NCBI RefSeq assembly: GCF_001623525.1
Contig: NZ_CP015225.1
Location: forward strand, 496,001 to 560,000
Direction of reading: 5' to 3'
Source: Pseudomonas fluorescens
GTDB lineage: Bacteria > Pseudomonadota > Gammaproteobacteria > Pseudomonadales > Pseudomonadaceae
Length of the DNA stretch: 64,000 nt
In this document: in pieces, positions 10,269 through 19,618 of the stretch
Numbering within the stretch: position 1 is the first letter of the stretch
Layout: every line of letters begins with the position of its first letter
Made by a program: the position numbers and the translations under genes
Notes under the pieces: model-generated
Told to the model about the DNA's origin: nothing
What the model saw: only the letters and a program-made list of their open reading frames with translations
Databases searched by the model: none

Positions 10269-10550
10269 TTACTTGCAGACCACCACGACACTGCGGCTGG
10301 TGAAGTTACCGACGTCGACGCCCAGGGTCTTCTCGCTTTCCTTGGCCTGGGGTGTGCCGTCGGTGCCGACAATGCGGTAGCCGGTGCCGGCACAGGACGC
10401 GTCAGCCTTTTCGTAGCACGTCGCCCAGGAGTTGGCCTCGCCCGAGCAGTCGATGGCCAAGCCCTGCTCGCCGTTATCGAGATAGGTTTTTTCGGCCGAG
10501 GCACAGCCCGCCAGGGCCAGGACTGTAAACAGTGCCAGAAGTGTCTTCAT
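10269..10550 (-). CDS. Putative lipoprotein, 93 residues
   Basis: Residues 1-15 are a classic lipoprotein signal with lipobox LAGC (Cys15). The mature region holds four more cysteines: AIDCSGE, ATCYEKADASC and VVVCK. This spacing suggests two disulfides. Similar short proteins with the motif CxG...WxxCYxKA recur in Pseudomonas genomes. Probably periplasmic and outer-membrane anchored. Function unknown. Convergent with the 10038 gene. Confidence 0.8.
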   Translation of the reverse strand: MKTLLALFTVLALAGCASAEKTYLDNGEQGLAIDCSGEANSWATCYEKADASCAGTGYRIVGTDGTPQAKESEKTLGVDVGNFTSRSVVVVCK

Positions 10551-10676
10551 GGGATCGTCATCGAGAAGGGAAGGGCAATGGCGAGATTATAGCGAATGGC
10601 CATTGCGGTACAGCTAAAGCACTGCTGAACCAGCCTCGTTCAATGCCCGGGAGGCATCTACTAGAGGCTCGTTTGT

Positions 10677-10892
10677 TTATTTCTTGCGGCGGGGGCTGCG
10701 TGCGGGAGCGGTGTCGCGTTCTTTCGCCGCCGGGGCAGCGCGCTCATCCTGGAATACCGCGGCCACTTCCACCGCCATGGCCTTGCTGGGCAAGGGACCG
10801 GCGACCTGCTCGCCGTGGTAGTTGATAATCCACCACTGGCCGTCCTTGCCCTGGCTGACCGAATAGCCGTTTGCGTTTCTTGTTACCGACAT
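10677..10892 (-). CDS. Hypothetical protein, 71 residues, basic tail
   Basis: Starts MSVTRNANGYSVSQGKDGQW and ends in ARSPRRKK. The central part (WWIINYHGEQVAGPLPSKAMAVE) looks like a small beta-sheet domain, and the C-terminal 20 residues are disordered and basic. It may bind nucleic acid, but nothing proves this. It stands alone. The 234 bases between it and galU show no other gene. Confidence 0.65.
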   Translation of the reverse strand: MSVTRNANGYSVSQGKDGQWWIINYHGEQVAGPLPSKAMAVEVAAVFQDERAAPAAKERDTAPARSPRRKK

Positions 10893-11126
10893 CTAGCTGC
10901 CTCATTGGCGTGATCAAGGGCGCCATGATACGTCAAATGCTCGCAAACAGCGCCTACTGGCGTACAGTGAGTCCGCTGCAGCCATCGAAACGAAAGGCGA
11001 TTGAACTATCCGCCGTTTTTTATTTCTCTATGATGGCACCGGTTGGCCAGTGCGGGCATTGTAAGGTGCCCGTCGCCTGATTAGACTGCGCCGAAACTCG
11101 TACACACCGCCTTTTCAAGGACTTAT

Positions 11127-11966
11127 ATGATCAAGAAATGCTTGTTCCCAGCAGCCGGTTACGGTACTCGCTTCCTGCCAGCGACTAAAGCCATGCCCAA
11201 AGAAATGCTGCCGGTGGTGAACAAGCCACTGATCCAGTACGGCGTCGAAGAAGCCCTCGATGCGGGCCTGACGGAAATTTCCATCGTCACCGGCCGCGGC
11301 AAACGCGCCCTGGAAGACCATTTCGACATCAGCTACGAGCTGGAAAACCAGATCAAGGGCACCGACAAGGAAAAATACCTGGTCGGTATCCGCAAACTGC
11401 TGGATGAGTGCTCGTTCTCCTACACCCGCCAGACTGAAATGAAAGGCCTGGGTCACGCGATCCTGACCGGCCGCCCACTGATCGGTGACGAACCGTTTGC
11501 CGTGGTCCTGGCGGACGACCTGTGCGTCAACCTCGAAGGCGACGGCGTACTGACGCAGATGGTCAAGCTGTACAAGCAGTTCCGCTGTTCCATCGTGGCA
11601 ATCCAGGAAGTCGATCCGCAGGAAACCAACAAGTACGGCGTGATTGCTGGCGAAATGATCCGTGACGACATCTACCGCGTTCACAGCATGGTTGAAAAAC
11701 CAAAACCTGAAGACGCACCGTCGAACCTGGCGATCATCGGTCGCTACATCCTGACCCCGGACATCTTCGACCTGATCGAACAGACCGAGCCAGGCAAGGG
11801 CGGCGAAATCCAGATCACCGACGCCCTGATGAAACAGGCCCAGAACGGCTGCGTCATGGCCTACAAGTTCAAAGGCAAGCGTTTCGACTGCGGTGGCGCC
11901 GAAGGCTACATCGACGCGACCAACTTCTGCTTCGAGAACTTCTACAAGACCGGCAAGGCTTACTGA
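11127..11966 (+). CDS. galU: UTP-glucose-1-phosphate uridylyltransferase GalU
   Basis: A 279-residue cytosolic nucleotidyltransferase making UDP-glucose from UTP and glucose-1-phosphate, for LPS core, exopolysaccharide and trehalose. The nucleotide-binding start MIKKCLFPAAGYGTRFLPAT and the PKEMLPVVNKPLIQY loop are diagnostic. FAVVLADDLCVN is the metal-binding segment, and FDCGGAEGYIDAT lies near the end. A strong terminator follows, so it is probably monocistronic. Confidence 0.97.
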   Translation: MIKKCLFPAAGYGTRFLPATKAMPKEMLPVVNKPLIQYGVEEALDAGLTEISIVTGRGKRALEDHFDISYELENQIKGTDKEKYLVGIRKLLDECSFSYTRQTEMKGLGHAILTGRPLIGDEPFAVVLADDLCVNLEGDGVLTQMVKLYKQFRCSIVAIQEVDPQETNKYGVIAGEMIRDDIYRVHSMVEKPKPEDAPSNLAIIGRYILTPDIFDLIEQTEPGKGGEIQITDALMKQAQNGCVMAYKFKGKRFDCGGAEGYIDATNFCFENFYKTGKAY

Positions 11967-11985
11967 TAGCCTGCGCCGCGCCTTG

Positions 11986-12014
11986 AAAAAACGCCCCGAC
12001 GGGGCGTTTTTTTT
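11986..12014 (+). terminator. Intrinsic terminator after galU
   Basis: Stem ACGCCCC/GGGGCGT with a GAC loop, flanked by A6 and followed by eight T residues. Confidence 0.95.
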
Positions 12015-12166
12015 GTCTCCAAATCACAGGCGCTGAAGCTCCCTCGCCACAAAGGCAAGCTGCGAAAGATGCCGTTTGGCTTTTCAGGTTCCGCCCCCAT
12101 AACCATCGCAACGCTGCCTCAGGTGAAAACAGCAGGTATGCTGATGACCTGCCGAAGGAGATAGAA

Positions 12167-13525
12167 ATGGCCTACGATTTTGACTTGTATGTGATTGGCG
12201 CCGGTTCCGGCGGTGTACGGGCGGCGCGGTTCGCGGCCGGTTTTGGCGCGAAAGTGGCCGTGGCGGAGAGCCGCTACCTGGGCGGTACCTGCGTGAACGT
12301 GGGGTGCGTGCCCAAGAAGCTGCTGGTCTATGGTGCGCATTACGCCGAGGATTTCGAGCAAGCGTCGGCCTATGGCTGGACGGCGGGGGAGCCGAGTTTC
12401 GACTGGGCCACGCTGATCGCCAACAAGGACCGGGAAATCAATCGCCTCAACGGCATCTACCGCAGCCTGCTGGTCAACAGCGGCGTCGTGCTGCACGAAG
12501 GTCACGCCAGGCTGACCGGGCCCAATGAGGTCGAGATCAACGGCCAGCGCTACACCGCCAAACACATCCTGATCGCCACGGGCGGTTGGCCGGTGATCCC
12601 GGACATTCCGGGGCGCGAGCATGCCATCAGCTCCAACGAAGCGTTCTTTCTCAAGGAACTGCCCAAGCGCGTCATCGTCGTGGGCGGCGGCTACATCGCG
12701 GTGGAGTTCGCCGGGATTTTCCACGGCATGGGCGCGCAGACATCGTTGCTATATCGCGGCGGACTGTTCCTGCGCGGCTTTGACGGTGCGGTGCGCAAGC
12801 ACCTGGCAGAAGAACTGACCCGCCGTGGCCTGGATCTGCAATTCGACGCTGACATCAAATGCATCGAAAAACTGGACGATGGCAGCCTGAGGGTCGAGCT
12901 CAAGAATGGCCAAACGTTGCTCACCGATTGCGTGTTCTACGCCACCGGCCGGCGGCCGATGCTCGATAATCTTGGCTTGGAGAACACCGCGGTCACGGTG
13001 GACGAGAAAGGGTTTGTCCAGGTCAACGAAAAATACGAGACCACCGAGCCGTCGATCCTGGCTATTGGCGATGTGATCGGTCGTGTCCAGCTCACACCCG
13101 TGGCCCTGGCCGAGGGCATGGCGGTTGCGCGACGTCTGTTCAAGCCCGAGCAATATCGCCTGGTGGATTACCGGATGATCCCCACCGCCGTGTTCAGCCT
13201 GCCGAATATCGGCACGGTTGGCCTGACGGAAGAGCAGGCCCGGGAAGAAGGCCATGAGGTGCAGATTTTCGAAAGCCGCTTCCGGCCGATGAAGCTGAGC
13301 TTGACCGAATGCCAGGAACGCACCCTGATGAAACTGGTGGTGGATGCCCGGACCGACAAGGTGTTGGGATGCCATATGGTCGGGCCGGATGCCGGTGAAA
13401 TCGTCCAAGGGCTGGCCATTGCCCTCAAGGCCGGCGCCACCAAGCGTGACTTCGACGAAACCATCGGCGTGCATCCGACGGCTGCCGAAGAGTTCGTGAC
13501 GATGCGTACGCCCGTCGCCTCCTGA
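12167..13525 (+). CDS. gor: Glutathione-disulfide reductase
   Basis: A 452-residue FAD/NADPH flavoenzyme reducing oxidised glutathione in the cytosol. The FAD-binding GAGSGG is near residue 11, and the redox-active disulfide lies in [13 protein letters not shown] (Cys42 and Cys47). The NADPH fold is [13 protein letters not shown]. The C-terminal dimer domain holds the active His-Glu pair in [24 protein letters not shown] gives a good ribosome site. The gene shares an oxidative-stress setting with ahpC/ahpF immediately downstream. A fragment of a REP (GAAGCTCCCTCGCCACA) lies in the upstream gap at about 12032-12048. Confidence 0.96.
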   Translation: MAYDFDLYVIGAGSGGVRAARFAAGFGAKVAVAESRYLGGTCVNVGCVPKKLLVYGAHYAEDFEQASAYGWTAGEPSFDWATLIANKDREINRLNGIYRSLLVNSGVVLHEGHARLTGPNEVEINGQRYTAKHILIATGGWPVIPDIPGREHAISSNEAFFLKELPKRVIVVGGGYIAVEFAGIFHGMGAQTSLLYRGGLFLRGFDGAVRKHLAEELTRRGLDLQFDADIKCIEKLDDGSLRVELKNGQTLLTDCVFYATGRRPMLDNLGLENTAVTVDEKGFVQVNEKYETTEPSILAIGDVIGRVQLTPVALAEGMAVARRLFKPEQYRLVDYRMIPTAVFSLPNIGTVGLTEEQAREEGHEVQIFESRFRPMKLSLTECQERTLMKLVVDARTDKVLGCHMVGPDAGEIVQGLAIALKAGATKRDFDETIGVHPTAAEEFVTMRTPVAS

Positions 13526-13699
13526 TCACCGGACGAACATATGGCGGGCGAGCCGGCTCGCCATATTAAGTTTTCTTCTATCTATTTAGCTGCTGATAGC
13601 CAAAACCAATCATTCACATCAGGTTTGCCAATGAGCCAGCCTGGGGATGAGTGGTTAAGATCCTCTCCATCAACTTTCAACCCTGACGGAGAAACATCG

Positions 13700-14263
13700 A
13701 TGCCTATCATCAACAGCCAAGTTAAACCGTTCAACGCTACCGCCTTCAAAAATGGCGAATTCGTCGAAGTATCGGACGCCAACCTGAAAGGCAAGTGGTC
13801 TGTCGTGTTCTTCTACCCGGCTGACTTCACCTTCGTTTGCCCAACCGAGCTGGAAGACCTGGCCGACAACTACGCCGAATTCAAGAAGCTGGGCGTCGAG
13901 ATCTACAGCGTTTCCACCGACACTCACTTCGCCCACGCCGCCTGGCACAACACTTCGCCAGCCATCGGCAAGATCCAGTACACCATGATCGGCGACCCGA
14001 CCCACGTCATCTCCCGCAACTTCGACGTGCTGATCGAAGAAGTCGGCCTGGCTGACCGCGGTACTTTCGTGATCAACCCAGAAGGCCAGATCAAGATCGT
14101 CGAGATCAACGACGGTGGTGTCGGCCGTGACGCTTCCGAACTGCTGCGCAAGGTCAAGGCCGCCCAGTACGTTGCCGCTCACCCGGGCGAAGTCTGCCCA
14201 GCCAAGTGGAAAGAAGGCGAGGCCACCCTGGCTCCGTCCCTGGACCTGGTCGGCAAGATCTAA
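13700..14263 (+). CDS. ahpC: Alkyl hydroperoxide reductase C (2-Cys peroxiredoxin)
   Basis: 187 residues from the ATG at 13700, with GGAG upstream; longer readings to 13541 lack a site. Peroxidatic Cys lies in [12 protein letters not shown] (about residue 47) and resolving Cys in [10 protein letters not shown] (about 166). AhpC-type [13 protein letters not shown] is present. It reduces hydrogen peroxide and organic peroxides and is recycled by AhpF, encoded next. The upstream 170 bases contain AT-rich sequence with CTAT and ATAG half-motifs, but no clean OxyR site could be read. Confidence 0.97.
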   Translation: MPIINSQVKPFNATAFKNGEFVEVSDANLKGKWSVVFFYPADFTFVCPTELEDLADNYAEFKKLGVEIYSVSTDTHFAHAAWHNTSPAIGKIQYTMIGDPTHVISRNFDVLIEEVGLADRGTFVINPEGQIKIVEINDGGVGRDASELLRKVKAAQYVAAHPGEVCPAKWKEGEATLAPSLDLVGKI

Positions 14264-14322
14264 GACCGTGCGTCCCTTGAGGGCGGTCATCCGCACCTAA
14301 GCAAGCTGCACCGCCCACAAAA

Positions 14323-14358
14323 AACGCCCGGGCGAGATTCGCTCGGGCGTTGTTTTTT
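14323..14358 (+). terminator. Intrinsic terminator between ahpC and ahpF
   Basis: Arms AACGCCCG (14323-14330) and CGGGCGTT (14344-14351) plus an inner GC pair, preceded by A-run and followed by a T-rich run. It separates the abundant ahpC message from ahpF, whose start is about 30 bases downstream. Confidence 0.85.
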
Positions 14359-14387
14359 CTGAAATTCAAAAAATGGAAATCGCCCGT

Positions 14388-15950
14388 ATGTTGGACGCCA
14401 ATCTTAAAGCTCAGTTGAAGTCATACCTGGAACGGGTCACCCAGCCGATCGAGATCGTCGCTTCCCTCGACGACGGTGCGAAATCCCAGGAAATGCTTGC
14501 GTTACTCAAAGACGTTGCCAGTCTTTGCGACCAGATTACTTTGCTCGACAACGGCACCGATGCGCGCAAGCCTTCGTTTTCGTTGAATCGCCCGGGTGCC
14601 GATATCAGCCTGCGTTTTGCCGGCATCCCCATGGGCCACGAATTCACTTCGCTGGTGCTGGCCTTGCTGCAAGTCGGCGGTCACCCATCGAAGGCCAGTG
14701 TCGACGTCATCGAACAGATCCGCTCCCTCAAGGGCGAATTCAACTTCGAGACCTATTTCTCGCTGTCGTGCCAGAACTGCCCGGACGTGGTCCAGGCGCT
14801 GAACCTGATGGCGGTGCTGAACCCGAACATTCGCCACGTCGCCATCGACGGCGCGCTGTTCCAGGCCGAAGTCGATGAACGCCAGATCATGGCCGTGCCC
14901 AGCATCTACCTGAACGGCGTGAACTTTGGCCAGGGCCGCATGGGCCTGGAAGAGATTCTTGCCAAGATCGACACCAGCGGTATCGAGCGCCAGGCCGAGA
15001 AGATCAGCGCCAAGGATGCGTTCGATGTGCTGGTGGTGGGCGGTGGCCCGGCCGGTGCTTCGGCGGCGATCTATGCGGCCCGTAAAGGCATCCGCACCGG
15101 TGTGGCGGCCGAGCGTTTCGGCGGTCAGGTGCTCGACACCATGGCCATCGAGAACTTCATCTCGGTCCAGGAAACCGAAGGGCCGAAACTGGCCGTTGCC
15201 CTGGAAGAACACGTCAAGCAGTACGACGTGGACATCATGAACCTGCAACGTGCCGATGCCTTGGTGCCAGGCAAGGCCGGCGGGTTGCATGAAATCAAGT
15301 TCGCCAGCGGTGCGAGCCTCAAGGCCAAGACCGTGATCCTGGCGACTGGTGCCCGCTGGCGTGAAATGAACGTGCCGGGCGAGCAGCAGTATCGCAACAA
15401 GGGCGTGGCGTACTGCCCGCACTGCGACGGTCCGCTGTTCAAAGGCAAGCGCGTGGCGGTGATCGGCGGTGGTAACTCCGGTGTCGAGGCGGCCATCGAC
15501 CTGGCCGGTATCGTCGCCCACGTCACCTTGCTGGAGTTCGATGTGCAATTGCGTGCCGACGCGGTATTGCAGCGCAAGCTGCACAGCCTGCCGAACGTGA
15601 CGGTGATTACCAACGCCCAGACCACCGAAGTGACTGGAGACGGTCAGAAGGTCAATGGCTTGCGCTACAAGGACCGTCCGAGCGGTGACGTGCGGGATGT
15701 GGAGTTGGAGGGGATCTTCGTGCAGATCGGCTTGTTGCCCAACACCGATTGGCTCAAAGGCACCGTCGAGCTGTCGCCGCGGGGTGAGATTATCGTCGAT
15801 GCCCGGGGTGAAACCTCGATCCCTGGCGTGTTCGCCGCCGGTGACGTGACCACCGTGCCGTACAAGCAGATCGTGATTGCCGTAGGCGAGGGCGCCAAGG
15901 CTTCGCTGAGTGCCTTCGACCACCTGATCCGCACCTCCGCGCCGGCATAA
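14388..15950 (+). CDS. ahpF: Alkyl hydroperoxide reductase subunit F
   Basis: A 520-residue flavoprotein that recycles AhpC with NADH. The start [15 protein letters not shown] equals the family start; the frame can extend 5 codons further. The N-terminal double-thioredoxin domain has the SCQNC redox pair near residue 127. The FAD motif is [17 protein letters not shown], the second redox pair is YCPHCDG near residue 342, and the NADH motif is [15 protein letters not shown]. The C-terminus reads [17 protein letters not shown]. With AhpC it forms a complete peroxide-reduction system. Confidence 0.97.
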   Translation: MLDANLKAQLKSYLERVTQPIEIVASLDDGAKSQEMLALLKDVASLCDQITLLDNGTDARKPSFSLNRPGADISLRFAGIPMGHEFTSLVLALLQVGGHPSKASVDVIEQIRSLKGEFNFETYFSLSCQNCPDVVQALNLMAVLNPNIRHVAIDGALFQAEVDERQIMAVPSIYLNGVNFGQGRMGLEEILAKIDTSGIERQAEKISAKDAFDVLVVGGGPAGASAAIYAARKGIRTGVAAERFGGQVLDTMAIENFISVQETEGPKLAVALEEHVKQYDVDIMNLQRADALVPGKAGGLHEIKFASGASLKAKTVILATGARWREMNVPGEQQYRNKGVAYCPHCDGPLFKGKRVAVIGGGNSGVEAAIDLAGIVAHVTLLEFDVQLRADAVLQRKLHSLPNVTVITNAQTTEVTGDGQKVNGLRYKDRPSGDVRDVELEGIFVQIGLLPNTDWLKGTVELSPRGEIIVDARGETSIPGVFAAGDVTTVPYKQIVIAVGEGAKASLSAFDHLIRTSAPA

Positions 15951-15970
15951 GCAGCCGAAAGCGGCAAGAC

Positions 15971-16004
15971 AAAACCCCATGGGCCTGGCTCATGGGGTTT
16001 TTTA
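15971..16004 (+). terminator. Intrinsic terminator after ahpF
   Basis: Arms AAAACCCCATG (15971-15981) and CATGGGGTTTT (15991-16001) with T-run. It may act for both ahpF and convergent gloA. Confidence 0.92.
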
Positions 16005-16037
16005 TCGGCCCTTATTTTGCGGGAGCGGTGGTGAGGT

Positions 16038-16559
16038 TTACAGCGGTGCAGGCTGGATGATTTCCACCCAGTAGCCATCCGGGTCCTTGATGAACGCCAG
16101 GCTTTTCATGCGACCGTCGTTCAGGCGTTTCTGGAAATCGCAGCCCAATGCTTCGAAGCGCTCGCAGGCGGCGGCGACGTCCGGTACCGAGATGCAGATG
16201 TGGCCGAAGCCGCGTGGGTCGGTGTTGCCGTTATGGTAGGCGAAGGCCGGGTCGCTTTCGGTGCCATGGTTGTGGGTCAATTCCAGGATGCCAGGGATCG
16301 ACTTCATCCATTCGGTTCGCGCCGCCGCGTCCGCCGGGATCTGGTTCTTGTCCACCAGCGCCAGGAAATACAGGCTGAATTCGGCTTCCGGGAAGTCGCG
16401 TTTTTCCACCAGCGAGAAACCCAGCACGCGGGTGTAGAAATCCAGGGACTTGGTGATGTCCTTGACGCGCAACATGGTGTGGTTGAAGACGAACTTGGCC
16501 GTGGCAGCGTCGGGTTGGGCGGTGACGCCAGGGAAAGTGTTGAGTTCGTGCAGGCTCAT
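16038..16559 (-). CDS. gloA: Lactoylglutathione lyase (glyoxalase I)
   Basis: 173 residues from the ATG at 16559, with GGAGG 6 bases upstream. It isomerises the methylglyoxal-glutathione adduct to S-lactoylglutathione. Metal ligands can be placed: His in [10 protein letters not shown], Glu in [10 protein letters not shown], His in GFGHICISV and Glu in YWVEIIQP. The insert [12 protein letters not shown] is typical of the longer, zinc-type GloA. It works with glutathione kept reduced by Gor upstream. Confidence 0.95.
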   Translation of the reverse strand: MSLHELNTFPGVTAQPDAATAKFVFNHTMLRVKDITKSLDFYTRVLGFSLVEKRDFPEAEFSLYFLALVDKNQIPADAAARTEWMKSIPGILELTHNHGTESDPAFAYHNGNTDPRGFGHICISVPDVAAACERFEALGCDFQKRLNDGRMKSLAFIKDPDGYWVEIIQPAPL

Positions 16560-16753
16560 GGGCCCTCCGGATATAAGTGGGGCAAACGGCGTCGCATGCT
16601 TGGTTGCGACGGTTCCTGGGCTTGCGTCAGACGGCTTCCTTGCAGGTGCGAGCATGATACGCAAGGGATGCGGTGTCGCCAAACCGTGTGTGGCTATTGC
16701 CTGCTTCTGTCTCGGGCTTCAGACTTTACGATTCGCCCTTGAGTGCCAACGCA

Positions 16754-17281
16754 ATGATTCGACCGTTCCTTTCGCTGTTTGTCCTGCTGTTTGCCTGCAT
16801 TGCGAGTGTCGGCGGCGTCCAGGCGGACGAACCGCAGATCGCCTGGCCCCAAGGCTGGGTTGTCGAGCCTCTGCCCGCCGACGCCGCGGCACCGGGCCCC
16901 TTGCGACAACGTGCAACCAAGAGCGATTCGGCAGGCAATGCCGTGATGGTCATGGAATTGACCACGACTACCATCGAACCCGATCACCAGGTCAACTTGC
17001 AAGGCGTGTTGCTGGAAATGCGCAAATCGATCCAGAAGGATTTCTTCCAGGGCGGTTACCAAAGTGTGTGCAATAAAATCCATGCTTCCATGTTGGGCGG
17101 CGTAACTGCGTTGGAAACCACTTGTACGATCACGCAAAACGGACGACATGTATTGTCTCAGGCACTCGTCGCGGCACTAAATGAGGGCAAGGCTTATGTG
17201 CTGTCCTATGCAGGGCAGGCGCAGGTGTTTGTTGAAAGCCAGGATGAAATACAGTCGGTGCGAAACAGTTTGAAACTATAA
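16754..17281 (+). CDS. Secreted protein, probable DUF4946 family
   Basis: 175 residues from the ATG at 16754. A signal peptide covers about residues 1-24, cleaved after VQA before DEPQIAWPQGW. The mature part is mixed alpha/beta with two Cys (VCNKIHAS and ETTCTIT) that may pair. RKSIQKDFFQGGYQ and LSYAGQAQVFVE are distinctive. It resembles DUF4946 proteins of Pseudomonas; that is from memory, not a search. Periplasmic, function unknown. A bidirectional terminator follows. Confidence 0.7.
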   Translation: MIRPFLSLFVLLFACIASVGGVQADEPQIAWPQGWVVEPLPADAAAPGPLRQRATKSDSAGNAVMVMELTTTTIEPDHQVNLQGVLLEMRKSIQKDFFQGGYQSVCNKIHASMLGGVTALETTCTITQNGRHVLSQALVAALNEGKAYVLSYAGQAQVFVESQDEIQSVRNSLKL

Positions 17282-17328
17282 CGCCGTCAGCGTAGTACGC
17301 TCGGAATTTAATCCAAAAGTTTAGCCCA

Positions 17329-17362
17329 TAAAAAAGCCCTGAGTGTATTCAGGGCTTTTTTG
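17329..17362. terminator. Bidirectional intrinsic terminator
   Basis: AAAAAAGCCCTGA - loop - TCAGGGCTTTTTT between the convergent secreted-protein and MvaT-like genes. It has A-run and T-run on both sides. Confidence 0.93.
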
Positions 17363-17391
17363 CATCATGGACGCTGTCAACCGCGCCCGTG

Positions 17392-17757
17392 TCAACCACG
17401 CAACCAAGAGTCGACGGTAGCTGCACCGTACTGTTCTTTCCAGGCTTTCAGGCCGCGGTGATTGCCGCCCTTGGTCTCGATCAACTCACCGGTGTGCGGG
17501 TTCTGGTAAACCTTTACCACTCGCGCACGGCGGGTCTTGATGGGTTTGGTCGATTGCAGGCTTGCCTTGGACGGGTTCGGGTCGAGGATCGCGACGATGT
17601 CGCGCAGGCTCTTGCCGTAGGTTTTCATCAGTCCCTGGAGCTTTTCCTCGAATTCGATTTCCTTCTTGAGCCCGGCATCGTTCTTCAGCGATTCCAACTG
17701 CTTGAGCTGTTCTTGAAGGGCCTTTTCGGCTGCACGAAATTCAGCGAGTCTGGACAA
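17392..17757 (-). CDS. MvaT/MvaU-family H-NS-like silencer, TTG start
   Basis: 121 residues from a TTG at 17757, decoding MSRLAEFRAAEKALQEQ, the usual MvaT start; GGAG lies 8 bases upstream and no in-frame ATG gives this N-terminus. The N-terminal half is a coiled coil for dimerisation and oligomerisation. The C-terminal half holds the AT-pincer region, KVYQNPHTGELIETKGGNHR and GLKAWKEQYG. It silences AT-rich, often foreign DNA. Whether it is MvaT, MvaU or another paralogue cannot be settled from one window. Confidence 0.92.
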   Translation of the reverse strand: MSRLAEFRAAEKALQEQLKQLESLKNDAGLKKEIEFEEKLQGLMKTYGKSLRDIVAILDPNPSKASLQSTKPIKTRRARVVKVYQNPHTGELIETKGGNHRGLKAWKEQYGAATVDSWLRG

Positions 17758-17775
17758 AATCGTTACTCCAATCAA

Positions 17776-17968
17776 AATATTTGGCTGATACCAACCGCAA
17801 ACAAAGCTATAAGCCGAGCGCCTTGGTGTTAATGACTCTCCTGCTATCTGGCACAGGTAGAAAAATTGTAGTAGTTAATCCGTAAAGTGTAAATCGTAAC
17901 TTTTTCGTTATGTAACAACAGCAAAAGCTTTTATCAGTTGGGCATCGTCGTCAATAGATCGGCGGCGG
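17776..17968. promoter_or_regulatory. AT-rich intergenic region upstream of the MvaT-like gene
   Basis: About 190 bases, clearly richer in A and T than the rest of the window (TTGTAGTAGTTAATCCGTAAAG). It probably contains the promoter of the MvaT-like gene, and being AT-rich it is a likely autoregulation target. No specific operator could be read. Confidence 0.4.
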
Positions 17969-19513
17969 TTAACTGCCATTAAGCCCGGTCAAGGTCTCAA
18001 TGAACGCCTGTCCGCTAATCGGTCGACCAAATAGATAACCCTGTAGAAAGTTCACCCCATGGGCGCTCAGGTAGTCGCTTTGCTCGACGGTTTCGACGCC
18101 CTCGGCCACCATGTCCAGGCCCAGCTTGCCCGACAGTTCGATGATGCTGTCGAGCAGGTGCCGTGACAGAGTATCGGCACCGATCATCGCGACAAAACTC
18201 TGGTCGATCTTCAAGAAGTCCACATTGAATTGACGCAAGTACGCCAGGCTGGAATGACCCGTGCCGAAATCGTCGAGAGCGATCTTGACGCCCAACTCCC
18301 GCAGTTGGTCGAACAGTTGCCGGGTAACGGGCGTAGGTTCGATCAACTCGCGCTCGGTCAACTCCAGCACCAGGGCAATCGTACCCGGCGCGAAGGTGGC
18401 GAGAAATTCGCGACAATCGTCCACCAGCGCCAGATCCTGGCAGTGGCGGGCGGTGATGTTGATGCCCACATGAAACGGCGCTTCCAGATGAGGCGCCAGC
18501 GGTTCCAGCAGGCGCATGGTCTGCTGCATCAGCGCCCGGGTCATCGGTACGATCAGGCCGCTGTGTTCGGCGAAGGGAATGAACAGGTCCGGGCGAACCA
18601 GGCCTTCCTTGGGGTGGTTCCAGCGCATCAGCACTTCGACGCCGGCCCAGCGTTTGCTGTCGCTGTGTACGACCGGTTGCAGATAGGGCACGAACTCACC
18701 GGCTTCCAGGGCCCGTTGCAGTTCACGACTGGGCGAGGAGGCGCGTTTTTGCAGCCAGTGTCCGAGGGTCCCCGCCACGACGCCGAAGAAGATCAGCAAG
18801 CTGAACAGCGGCGGATATTCCCTGGCCATGTAGCGCCAGGTTTCACCCGCGTCGAAGCCGGCTTCTACATTGAAGGCGTAGCGCGATGACCCCAGCTCAT
18901 GCTGGGCGACCGGCAGCCCGGGCATGGGCGCTGGCCGGACCTTGCCGTCCGCCGCCAGCCAGTTCGGCCCGACTTGCAGCCGTAGCCGGGTCTGGCGGCC
19001 GATCAAGCGCAAGACGTTCGTCAGGTGGTACCCGTCAAGCGTGGCCAAGGCGCCTTGATGGCCCTCGTTGAGCCGGTAAATCAGCAGCGCGGTGTTCGGC
19101 GTGACCGGGTTGCCGTCCATGAGCCACAAGCTGCCTTGATGGTAGTCGCTCGGGTTGACGCGTTCCTCGAAGGCACCGAACAGCGAGCTGCAATACAGGT
19201 TGTTGTCCCAGATAAGGTTGGTCGAACGGACAAAGGGCCGGCGCGTCACTTGTTCGCGTAATGCCAGCTTCACCGCTTCGCAGGGCTGGCCGGCCAGGGG
19301 TAATAGTTCATGGGCCGCCTGGGCCGTGTTGTCGAGCATCAGTTCGATCTGCCTGACCAGTTCCTCGGCTGTCTGCCGGGTGTGTTGCGCCAGCGTCCGT
19401 TCGGCCTGCATGTACAAAATGGCCAGCCCTGACAGCATCGGTACCAGGCCGCAAAGCAGGGTGACGAGCGCGCGACGGGGCCGGGTGTGCGAGCGTGTGG
19501 CGGTCAAGGGCAT
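17969..19513 (-). CDS. c-di-GMP phosphodiesterase, CSS-motif sensor plus EAL
   Basis: About 514 residues. The N-terminal half is a periplasmic CSS-motif sensor between two membrane helices: RRALVTLLCGLVPMLSGLA near residue 15 and LFSLLIFFGVVAGTLGHWL near residue 240. The CSS motif reads NLYCSSLFG. The C-terminal EAL domain has EVLMRW in the EAL position, NITARH, ELTERE, DDFGTGHSS, KIDQSFV and EGVE, so metal and catalytic residues look intact. It should hydrolyse c-di-GMP, controlled by a disulfide or ligand signal in the periplasm. It stands alone. Confidence 0.9.
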   Translation of the reverse strand: MPLTATRSHTRPRRALVTLLCGLVPMLSGLAILYMQAERTLAQHTRQTAEELVRQIELMLDNTAQAAHELLPLAGQPCEAVKLALREQVTRRPFVRSTNLIWDNNLYCSSLFGAFEERVNPSDYHQGSLWLMDGNPVTPNTALLIYRLNEGHQGALATLDGYHLTNVLRLIGRQTRLRLQVGPNWLAADGKVRPAPMPGLPVAQHELGSSRYAFNVEAGFDAGETWRYMAREYPPLFSLLIFFGVVAGTLGHWLQKRASSPSRELQRALEAGEFVPYLQPVVHSDSKRWAGVEVLMRWNHPKEGLVRPDLFIPFAEHSGLIVPMTRALMQQTMRLLEPLAPHLEAPFHVGINITARHCQDLALVDDCREFLATFAPGTIALVLELTERELIEPTPVTRQLFDQLRELGVKIALDDFGTGHSSLAYLRQFNVDFLKIDQSFVAMIGADTLSRHLLDSIIELSGKLGLDMVAEGVETVEQSDYLSAHGVNFLQGYLFGRPISGQAFIETLTGLNGS

Positions 19514-19618
19514 CGGCACAACCTGAGAAGAAAAGGGATGAGGGGGAATCGTCGGGTGCCGTCCATGATAGATGGCTTGCCGAGAGCTTGCTGACGCAGC
19601 GTGACTGTGGGAGCGGGC

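Noticed and set aside
12167..13525. Alternative call as trypanothione or mercuric reductase
   Set aside because: Motifs and the C-terminal [11 protein letters not shown] fit glutathione reductase, and there are no mer genes nearby.
13556..13699. OxyR binding site upstream of ahpC
   Set aside because: CTAT and ATAG half-motifs are present but the spacing (10 rather than 7) does not fit the four-element OxyR pattern.
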